Assembly: GCA_002104895.1 (NCBI GenBank)
Contig: MCFG01000339.1
Location: forward strand, 1 to 64,000
From: Anaeromyces robustus
Taxonomy: Eukaryota; Neocallimastigomycota; Neocallimastigomycetes; Neocallimastigales; Neocallimastigaceae
Direction of reading: 5' to 3'
DNA length: 64,000 nucleotides
Shown: one piece after another, positions 54,843 to 64,000 of the stretch
Position numbering within the stretch: the first letter of the stretch is position 1
Layout: every line of letters starts with the position of its first letter
The notes under the pieces: model-generated
Seen by the model: the letters and a program-made list of their open reading frames with translations, nothing else
What the model was told of the DNA's origin: nothing
The model's database searches: none
Made by a program: the position numbers and the translations under genes

Positions 54843-57800
54843 TCAATAATTGAAATATTTATAAATCATTAAAATATTTCCACATAAAATTTTACCATTA
54901 AAAAATTGTAATATTAAAGAAAGCAAAGAAGAAATAATTTGATCTTCAGTTAATGTACTAAAAGTATCATTATTTATATATTGCTGATATTCATCACATA
55001 CTCTACAAATAAATCAAATTTCAAATGAATGCATTGATAAATAATAATTAATAAATAAATGAATAAATAAATAAATTAATAATTAATTAATTAATATATG
55101 AATGAAAAAATAAATAAATAAATAAATAAATAAAACTTAAATAAATAAAAATAAATAAATAAAAAAAAAAAATTTTTTTTTCTTCATTCCTACTTGAAAA
55201 TTATTTCCATCCAAAAACTATGAAGAAAATCGTAGCGTTGATATGCATCAATAAATATATTTTGATAATGAATATTATTACGAAGTAAATCGTTAATTTT
55301 TTTAATTTTTTTATATTGAATTTCTTTAATTCTTATTTCTTTAAAAATGCATTCTAAGTCATGTCTAGTATTCTTTTTATTTAAATAAATAGAATTATTA
55401 AATAATAATAAGGAAAAAAAAATATGAATAAATATATTAATTTATTTATAAATAATTTTAATAATAAAAATTAAAAAAAAAAAATTATAGATAAAATATA
55501 AAGAGAATATAAAATAAAATAAAATAAAATTATATTATAACTGTTATATATACTTTACATTACAATAAATCCATTTTAATAACTTAATAGTATTGTATAA
55601 TAATTGGTTATTATATATATATTTTAAAATGAATAATATATATATATAATATATTGTATAAAAATATTATTAATTTTTAGGTTAATAAGTTATATTTATT
55701 ATTGTTTTTTTTTTTTTTATTATGAAAAAAAATTATTAATAAATAATAATTTTAATTATTTAAATTTTAATTACTTGAATATGAGTTTCTGAAGGTTTAC
55801 TAATGTATTTTTCAAGATGTTCAGGACGTATAATTTTTAAAGAATTTTCATAAAATTTTCTTTTACAAAAACCTGGAAAAATTTTTTCTTCATTTTTAAC
55901 TTTATTTAAAACCAAAGATATTCTTTTTTTAATAATTATTTTAATAAATTTTTTTAATATATTTTAATATATAAATTATATATATATATATTTAATTCAA
56001 AAAGAAATATTATAAAAACTATCATATAATTTTTAAAAATATAAAATATATAATAAAAATATATAATATATTATTATTAATTATTAATTAATATTAATAT
56101 TATTATTATATTTTATACTTTTGATTTTTAATAGATTCTAATTTTAGTATAGTATCAAGAGTTTGAATTAAATCATTTTGTTCTTTTTCATTTAACACAA
56201 GATATTCATGAAATTCATTTATTATATTATAATTTCGATTTGGAGTAGGATTAGACACAACATAAGAAGTAGAAGAAGAAGATGGTAATATTGATGATAG
56301 TAATATTGAAGAAGAAGAATAAGGGTATTGAAAATAATTTGACAAAGAAATATATTGAATATTAGTAATATTTAAATTTTTATTTTTATTATTTTTATTT
56401 CTTTCATAAGTAAAAATAAAATTAGATTGAATTCCTTCATCCTTTATTATGGTAATATTATTATTTTTAATATAAAAGATATAATTATCATATTCATCTA
56501 AATATTTATCATAATTTCCAATATAGTTTTCATAAGTTTTTAAGCATTTATCCGAAACATTATTAAGATTAAAATCCGGAATTAACATTCTTAGAAAATC
56601 ATTTAATAATTCTGTTTTATAAATTAAATAACCTATAATATAAAAATGAATTTCATCAAAATCATTATATTCATTTATAACTTTTTTTTTTAAATGAATA
56701 TAATAATATATTATTAATATCAAAATAGAATTATATTAATATTAATAATAATTATAATAAATAGTTATTTTAATACATATATATAAATAAATTAATTTTT
56801 ATTTTTTTTAACAATATATTATTTAAATATAATTAAATATAATAAAATTTACTAAAAGTATTTAATATACAATCTCGATATATTTTTTTAGCTTCTTCAG
56901 TATGTAAAGAATTAGAATTAATAAAGTTTTCTCCAAACCAATATTTTAATTCATTATTTAATTTCTTTTCTTCACACATAATTATATATCTAATTTTTAA
57001 ATCATTAATAGCAGCATTCTTTTTATTATATATATTAAAAGTATATAAGATAAAAAAAATACATTTATTTATATAATTAAATAATATTGTATAAATAAAT
57101 ATAAAAAATATATATATATTTTAAAAAAATTTATAACAGTTTTTTTTTTATACCAAACAAATACTAGAATGATTAGCACAATTTCTTTTTTTATCACAAA
57201 TATAATTATTATATATTTCTTTTAATTCTTTATCTCCATTTTCATTCATTATATTATAATATATTTCATTTCTTATTTTTATTGGGAATTTCTGTATTTT
57301 TTCATTGATATAATTTTGATACATATATGAATTTAATTTTGGTGTTTTTTCCTTTTTATAGATATCTTTTAAAGAAAAAAATATATTATATATATATAAA
57401 TTAAAAAAAATTAATTAACAATAAATTATTTTATATAAATCAATAATTTTTATATATATATTGATGATATAGTAGGTATAATAAATATTAAAATATATAT
57501 TTTAATATATTATATTACAATTCTTTAAATAACAAATATAATCTTCTCCTATACAAATGGCTTTTACATAAAGATATGAAAAATCATTAAATTTTGTTTT
57601 ATTATCTTTAAAAAATTTTTTCTTTGCATCTATACAAAATTTTTCATAGATTCCTGAGTTATTTTTTTTATATAATTTCTTATTAATTAAATAAGAATAA
57701 TTTTTATTCCAAATTGATCTATAATTTTATATTTTTTAAAAAAAAAAGAAAAAAAAAAATTTTTTACCAACATGTAAAATAGTATATTTTTTAAACTATA

Positions 57801-58625
57801 TAAGAAAATATATATATATTATAAAAAAGTTTAAAATAAAAATAATTACTTTAAAGATTCATTAATTTTTTGTTCTGTTTCTTTTATTTTAATAATTTTA
57901 TTAATAGATTCTTCAATATATTTTTGAGTATCATCCTTAGAAAGTAGATTATAAATATTTTGATATTCTAAAATCCAAAATTGAAATAAAAGACAAGATT
58001 GAAGTTCCTCTAAATGTATATGATAAAGTTTTTTTAATCTTTGAAAAATATTATCCCATATTTTAATATTTTGATAATGAATTTTTATCATTTTAAGAAG
58101 TTCATTTAATTTAAAACAAGGAACATCTTCAAAAATATTAATATAACTATTACGTATTTCAAATTCTACAGAATTTTCTTCTATTAAAGAACCTATAGGA
58201 GGATGAGAATAACAATATGAAATAGAATTAGAACCTTTATTTAAATAATATTGAACATAGGAATAAAGTTTATAAGGTAAATCCGTTAAATCAATATTTT
58301 GATCCAGTTCGAATTCTGGAATATTCGATTTAATTAATTTTTTTAACTCCATTTCTCTTCTTTTTTTAACTTTATTATTAATTGACTCCATATTTTTATT
58401 CATTTGTTGTATTCTATTTTTATAGTAAAGAACATTTCTATTAAAATTTTCAATATTTTTTTTATTATTATATTTTTTTTCAATTAATAAATCAACTTGA
58501 GGTTTAAAATAAAACCTTTCCAAAGTAAAAATATAATTAAAAAAAAAAAAAATATATATATATATATAGAATTATTGAATATTTTGTTATATTTATTACA
58601 ATATATATAGTTATTATAATAATTA

Positions 58626-58664
<39 letters not shown>

Positions 58665-59452
58665 ACATACTCCATAATTATATGTTTTTTAATTTCTTCC
58701 ATTCGATCATTTTTTATTCTAAAACCATAAAATTTGTCTTTATATTTCTGATCATTATCCATATTATAATTAATACTACAAAGCCATGGCTAATATATAT
58801 TGTGTTAATATTATTATAAAAGAAAATTTAAATTTATATGTATTTATTTTCTATTTAATATAAAGTTTCAATATTTAATATTTATTTATAATATTAAATA
58901 TAATCATTTTTACCATAAGTTTATTAATATCTTTTGAAGTTAACAAATATTCATCTTTTAAAACCTATATGAATATAAAATAATTATATATATATAAATA
59001 TACATGTAAATATATATATATAACAATAACATTTTTTATTAATTATATTTAATATTTAATATTAAGTTTATATTTGTCCTTATATAATATAATATTACCT
59101 TTCTTGTAATAATATTTTTAAAAGCACAAGAAGTACACATACGTACAGTCCAAATATTTATTCCCATTAAATTATATGGAAAAGTTTTTTTACAAATTCC
59201 ACAAACATTAGTACGATAATAATAATAATATGTATAAATAAACTAAAAAAATAATTATATAGTTTATAGTAAAATATTTTTAGTAGTAATAAAAAAAAAT
59301 ATTATTAACTTTATTATTATAATTATTATTATTTATAATATACATATATACATATATATACATACTTGAGTCTGATAAAAAAAAAGTTATTATATAAAAT
59401 GTAGATATATATATTAATTGTAAATAATAACAAAAAAATATTTTAGAATTAC

Positions 59453-59485
<33 letters not shown>

Positions 59486-60769
59486 TTTTATATATTATAT
59501 CATTTAAATTTGTATATTTTATATTTATTTCTATATGATTAGTACCCGACATTCGCTAGATGAAAGTTTATGAAAATTCGAAAGATCATAAAATAATAAA
59601 TCTAAAGGTTTTTTAGGTAAATAAAATGCTATTAAATGAGGATTAACTTGATCTAAATCAGTGACTATAGCATTATCATAATTTTCTAAATCTTCTAAAA
59701 TAATATTTCTATTTAAATCAACAACTAAACGATCATATTCACTAGCTTCATTATCATTATCAATATTTAAATTGAAAAAAGAATTTACATCTTCTTCTTC
59801 TTCTTCTATTTCATCTTCTTCTAAAGTAGCTATTTGTTGGTCATCATTTTGAAAATATTCATTTCTTTTAATAGTAGAAGAATGTAAACTATTTAATAAT
59901 TGTAAAACATAATTAAAATTAGGTATTTCCTTTAAATGAATTAAATTTCTATCATTAAAATTTAAACGATCAATAATAGTTTTATAAAGGTGAATCCATA
60001 TTAATTTTTCAGTTGTTAAAAATTGATAAAACCAATGATTAACTTGAAATAAGTTATATATATCTTTTTCTAAATATATATATATATATATAATATTAAT
60101 AAATTGAAAAATAAAAAAATTTAAAAAAATAATATATTTATATATTTATTAATGATGATTAATATTCTATATTTTATATATATATATATAAATGTGTTAA
60201 TATTTTTTTTATCTATTACCATTTAAATAATAAAATATATTTAATAATATTTCTAAAGGTAAAGATATTATTGAAGGAAAAGGATATTGAATAGTTGATG
60301 TAGAATTTGAAAAATTATTAGATTTTTTTGAAGAAATGAAATTCGGTAAAATTAGAGATGAATTAGAATCTGTATTAAAATAAATTGATGATAATGATGA
60401 TGATAATGTTGAAGTTGATGGTAATGTTGAAGTTGATGGTAATGTTGAAGGTGATGATAATGTTGAAGTTGATGATGATGTTGAAGTTGATGGTGATGGT
60501 AATGGAAATGATGATGTTGAGGATGATGATAATGATATCGAAGTTGATGACGAAGATGACGATAATGGTAATGGAATAAAAACTTTATTTTTTGAATTTT
60601 GATTTAATGAAGAAGTAAAAGGATTTAAAATATCATTAGAATTAGTATTAATAGTTTTATTCGAGTTAAAATTGAAAGAATTATTTATTAATGTTTTATG
60701 ATAATTAATAGGTCGATTATGATTTCTTTTTAAACGTTTAGGGATATGAACATTTTGAATTATTTCCAT
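54843..60769 (-). CDS. Large F-box protein with Cys cluster, 13 exons (one-base offset at exon 1/2)
   Basis: Minus-strand exons: 60220-60769, 59546-60067, 59099-59242, 58914-58964, 58671-58789, 57850-58515, 57519-57718, 57154-57365, 56853-57018, 56119-56680, 55775-55922, 55194-55372 and 54843-55002; about 1225 residues. A Ser/Thr/Pro-rich leader precedes an F-box (ISLPLEILLNIFYYLNGN, continuing in exon 2 as KIYNLFQVNHWFYQFL), which would link substrates to Skp1 in an SCF ubiquitin ligase. Exon 3 holds CGICKKTF ... WTVRMCTSCAF, a four-Cys zinc-like cluster seen after F-boxes in some fungal proteins. The rest is Lys/Asn/Tyr-rich and partly helical; I recognise no substrate domain. Phases close at every junction except exon 1 (phase 1) to exon 2 (phase 0). 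Five A at the start of exon 2 would need to be four. This is a real frameshift, a homopolymer error, or an unusual splice. Confidence 0.7.
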
Positions 60770-61196
60770 ATTTTTTAATAATTTTGTTGATTATAATATG
60801 TTTTATAATTGATTTAAATATTTTTTTTTTAATAAATGAATTGTATAAAAATAAAATAAAATAATAATTTTTATTTGATTTAAAATTAAAAAAAAATAAA
60901 GAAATAAAGAAATAAATAAACAATTAAATAAAAAATAAAGAATAATATAATAATACAAATAAATAATATTAAAATATATATAAAAAAAAAAAAAAATAAA
61001 GCCTTTTTAACCTGCTTTTATACTTTTTTTTTTTTCATTTATCATTTATTATATAATTTTTATTACTTTTTTTCTTTTAATTTTTTATTCCCTTCAATAT
61101 ATATTAAATATGATATTTAATATTTATTTTTTTATGCTTTCATTATAGATAAATATATTATATATTATTATAAATCTTATAATTCAAAAAAATAAA

Positions 61197-61233
<37 letters not shown>

Positions 61234-61915
61234 TTTCATTATTAATAAAAAAATTTTTTATTTATTATGAATATTGAACCAATAAAATAAAAATTTCAAA
61301 AATTGACAGAAAATATTTAAAAAAATTTTATGAATCATCAAAAAATTATGACACAATATTTTAAATTAATTGTATCATAAAAAAATTTTCTTTTTTAAAT
61401 ATTAAAAATAATTATAATAGATATAATTAAAAAAGATTAAAATTTAATTTTTTTTTAAACATTTTTTAATTAATAAAAATGCCAATTCTTTAATCTTTTT
61501 TTTTTTTTTTTTTCTATATTTGTTTTTTTTTATTTATTTATTTATTTAATATTTATTTTAATATGATCTACATTTAAAGATATTAAAAAATAATTAAAAA
61601 TTAAAAATTATTATTAAAATTCTTTATAATAAAAAAATCTTTTTTATATAAATTATTATGAAAAAAAATATAAAAATCAATTTAGAAATAAAAATACTTT
61701 AATTATTTATAAAGTATAAATAAATTTTAAAATTAAAAAAAAAAGAATATGCATTAATATAAAAAAAGGAAAAGTTTTATATTTTTATAAAGTATATTAA
61801 AAAAAATAATTATAAGTATAAAAAATGATAGTGATAATGTATAATGTAATATTTTTTTTTTATCTAAAATATATATATATATGCTTATACTAATACTATT
61901 TTTTATTAATTAAGC
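60770..61915. other. AT-rich intergenic region
   Basis: 5' flank of the F-box gene and 3' flank of the Glu/Lys-rich gene. It contains (AAT)n at about 61198-61230, A/T homopolymers and no supportable gene. Confidence 0.6.
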
Positions 61916-64000
61916 TTAGTAATGATGATGGACATGAGTTCTATCAAACTTCTTAATATCTTCAGATGGTTCAACTGATGAAGTTTGAATTTCATCTTCA
62001 TCTTCAGTTATAGTTGAAGTTGATTCAGAAGTAGAAGTAGAAGTAGATTTAGTAATCGTTGATGTTTTTGTAGTAGTTATTGTAGTAGTTGTTGATGTGG
62101 TGGTGGTGGTGGTGGTAGTTGTAGTTTCAGAACTAGAAGATTTAGTAGTTGTTGGTATACTTTTAGAAGTAGTGGTTGGATCTTTTGTAGTAGTAGATTT
62201 TTCTCTCATTAATCCATTGACCACTTTTTCTTCTTCTTTATTCTTTTCTTCTTCTTCTTTTTTAATTTCTTCTTCTATTAAAGATTTAGGTGGTAAAGAT
62301 TTAGTATCTGATTTTTCTTCTTTACTTTTTTCTTCTTCTTTACTCTTTTCTTTTTCTTCTTCTTCCTTTTTAATTTCTTCTTCTATTAAAGATTTTGGTA
62401 GTAAAGATTTAGTTTCTGATTTTTCTTCTTTACTTTTTTCTTCTTCTTTACTCTTTTCTTTTTCTTCTTCTTCCTTTTTAATTTCTTCTTCTATTAAAGA
62501 TTTAGGTGGTAAAGATTTAGTATCTGATTTTTCTTCTTTATTCTTTTCTTTTTCTTTTTCTTCTTCTTCCTTTTTAATTTCTTCTTCTATTAAAGATTTT
62601 GGTGGTAAAGATTTAGTATCTGATTTTTCTTCTTTACTTTTTTCTTCTTCTTTATTCTTTTCTTCTTCTTCCTTTTTAATTTCTTCTTCTATTAAAGATT
62701 TTGGTGATAAAGATTTAGTATCTGATTTTTCTTCTTTATTCTTTTCTTTTTCTTCTTCTTTCTTTTTAATTTCTTCTTCTATTAAAGATTTTGGTGGTAA
62801 AGATTTAGTATCTGATTTTTCTTCTTTATTCTTTTCTTTTTCTTCTTCTTCTTTTTTAATTTCTTCTTCTATTAAAGATTTTGGTGGTAAAGATTTAGTA
62901 TCTGATGTTTCTTCTTTATTCTTTTCTTTTTCTTCTTCTTCTTTTTTAATTTCTTCTTCTATTAAAGATTTTGGTGGTAATTTTTCTTCTTTACTTTTTT
63001 CTTCTTCCTCCTTTTTAATTTCTTCTTCGATTAAAGATTTTGGTGGTAAAGATTTAGTATCTAATGTTTCTTCTTTATTCTTTTCTTTTTCTTTTTCTTC
63101 TTCTTCTTTTTTTCTAAGTTCTTCTTCTATTAAAGATTTAGGTGGTAAAGATTTAGTATCTAATGTTTCTTCTTTATTCTTTTCTTTTTCTTCTTCTTCT
63201 TCTTCTTCTTCTTCTTCTTCTTTTCTAAGTTCTTCTTCTATTAAAGATTTAGGTGGTAAAGATTTAGTATCTAATGTTTCTTCTTTATTCTTTTCTTCTT
63301 CTTCTTCTTTTCTAAGTTCTTCTTCTATTAAAGATTTAGGTGGTAAAGATTTAGTATCTAATGTTTCTTCTTTATTCTTTTCTTCTTCTTCTTCTTCTTC
63401 TTCTTCTTCTTCTTTTCTAAGTTCTTCTTCTATTAAAGATTTAGGTGGTAAAGATTTAGACGATAAAGAAACTTCGAGTTCCTCCAAATTAGTTGGTAAT
63501 GCTTTAGATGGTAAAGATTCTGGAAGTGATGCCGTAGAAGTAGAAATAATAGATTTTGGTGGTAATATAAGATTATTAGTAACACCATCATCAAGAAGAT
63601 CTTCATCAATCATATTTATAAATTTATCATCATGATGAATTTTAATACTATTATTTTCATTTTCATCATTATTAGATCCTTTACTCTTTTCGATTAAATC
63701 ATTATCAATAATTTTTGGTGGTAAGGTTTCATCATCTTTAGATTCATCAATGGACTTTGGTGGTAAATCCTTAATATCTTCAGTATCCTTAGATTCTTCA
63801 GTATCTGGAATGGACTTTGGTGGTAAATCTTTAATATCTTCAGTATCCTTAGATTCTTCAGTATCTGGAATGGATTTTGGTGGTAAATCTTTAATATCTT
63901 CAGTATCCTTATTATCCTTAGATTCTTGAATATCTGGAAGAGATTTTGGTGGAAGTTCTTCTTGAGGAATTGGTAAAAAGTCTGGTATTTCAAGTTTTTG
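61916..64000 (-). CDS. Glu/Lys-rich repeat protein with Thr/Ser-rich C-terminus (5' end outside window)
   Basis: The frame is open from the right edge (64000) to TAA at 61916-61918, giving 694 residues of a longer protein. The ATG at 63613 is internal, because the same frame and repeat pattern continue upstream. The N-terminal part has three to four units on DLPPKSIPDTEESKDTEDIK. The central part has about thirteen units on SLPPKSLIEEEIKKEEEE followed by KEKNKEEKSDTK, strongly charged and probably helical or coiled. All units share the (S/D)LPPKS(L/I) anchor. The tail is Thr/Ser-rich (TTTTTTTTTTSTTTT), then acidic, ending FDRTHVHHHY. A Thr/Ser mucin-like stretch could be glycosylated if the protein is secreted, but the N-terminus is not visible. 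No known family is recognised. Unit-length variation comes mainly from GAA runs. Confidence 0.75.
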   Translation of the reverse strand, partial: QKLEIPDFLPIPQEELPPKSLPDIQESKDNKDTEDIKDLPPKSIPDTEESKDTEDIKDLPPKSIPDTEESKDTEDIKDLPPKSIDESKDDETLPPKIIDNDLIEKSKGSNNDENENNSIKIHHDDKFINMIDEDLLDDGVTNNLILPPKSIISTSTASLPESLPSKALPTNLEELEVSLSSKSLPPKSLIEEELRKEEEEEEEEEEEKNKEETLDTKSLPPKSLIEEELRKEEEEEKNKEETLDTKSLPPKSLIEEELRKEEEEEEEEEEEKEKNKEETLDTKSLPPKSLIEEELRKKEEEEKEKEKNKEETLDTKSLPPKSLIEEEIKKEEEEKSKEEKLPPKSLIEEEIKKEEEEKEKNKEETSDTKSLPPKSLIEEEIKKEEEEKEKNKEEKSDTKSLPPKSLIEEEIKKKEEEKEKNKEEKSDTKSLSPKSLIEEEIKKEEEEKNKEEEKSKEEKSDTKSLPPKSLIEEEIKKEEEEKEKEKNKEEKSDTKSLPPKSLIEEEIKKEEEEKEKSKEEEKSKEEKSETKSLLPKSLIEEEIKKEEEEKEKSKEEEKSKEEKSDTKSLPPKSLIEEEIKKEEEEKNKEEEKVVNGLMREKSTTTKDPTTTSKSIPTTTKSSSSETTTTTTTTTTSTTTTITTTKTSTITKSTSTSTSESTSTITEDEDEIQTSSVEPSEDIKKFDRTHVHHHY

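Noticed and set aside
57780-57815. Extra 28-nt exon in the F-box gene (AG-flanked, ending before GTAAAA)
   Set aside because: Including it puts a stop codon in the next exon; joining 57850 directly to 57718 keeps the frame.
62097-63635. 512-residue Ser/Phe-rich plus-strand frame
   Set aside because: Antisense shadow of the Glu/Lys-rich repeat gene; GAA repeats read as TTC.
63694-63993. 99-residue minus-strand frame at the right edge
   Set aside because: The repeat protein continues in the other frame through this region (LPPKS units); this frame is a shadow.

Overview
The window looks like nuclear DNA of an anaerobic gut fungus (Neocallimastigomycota). It is extremely AT-rich, with long A/T homopolymers and AT microsatellites between genes, very Asn/Lys-rich proteins, short AT-rich GT-AG introns, the standard genetic code, and secreted chitin-binding and peptidase proteins. 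The phylum is inferred from composition and gene content; no marker gene was compared.

Layout. 1-5.4 kb is a retroelement graveyard. It holds two pieces of a Ty3/gypsy-type gag on the minus strand, separated by about 2.4 kb that includes two tandem repeats of about 0.6 kb with degenerate tRNA-like heads (SINE-like). A further tRNA-like relic and LTR-like termini lie at the left edge. 7.8-9.6 kb encodes a secreted protein with six type-1 chitin-binding (CBM18) domains. About 10.5-30.2 kb is a five-unit tandem array. Each unit of 3.6-3.9 kb carries one gene for a secreted Gly/Met/Gln/Pro-rich repeat protein. Unit 1 has been inverted in place. Copies 1 and 4 each carry one in-frame nonsense codon. 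A 90-bp segment is flipped in the last unit. 30.4-33.6 kb is a six-exon M13 (neprilysin-type) secreted metallopeptidase, followed by decayed M13 relics at 35.6-36.2 kb. 39.0-41.0 kb encodes a secreted subtilisin with a C-terminal chitin-binding-like module. 41.7-44.3 kb is a ten-exon SMYD5-type SET protein. 45.2-51.1 kb is a six-exon gene with the BRCT plus Myb architecture of the telomere protein Rap1, followed by a very long Asn-rich repetitive tail. 52.1-53.0 kb is an unrecognised single-exon gene. 54.8-60.8 kb is a thirteen-exon F-box protein gene, with a one-base offset at its first splice. 61.9 kb to the right edge is a partial gene for a Glu/Lys-rich repeat protein.

There are no operons here. 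The functional themes are (i) secreted cell-surface or extracellular proteins (CBM18 protein, Gly/Met-rich array, M13 peptidase, subtilisin) and (ii) nuclear or regulatory proteins (SMYD5-like, Rap1-like, F-box). Exon models were assembled by hand from GT/AG sites and reading-frame continuity. All phases close except at the F-box exon 1/exon 2 junction. The most unusual feature is the Gly/Met-rich array, with its in-place inversion, flipped 90-bp element and in-frame repeat expansion.
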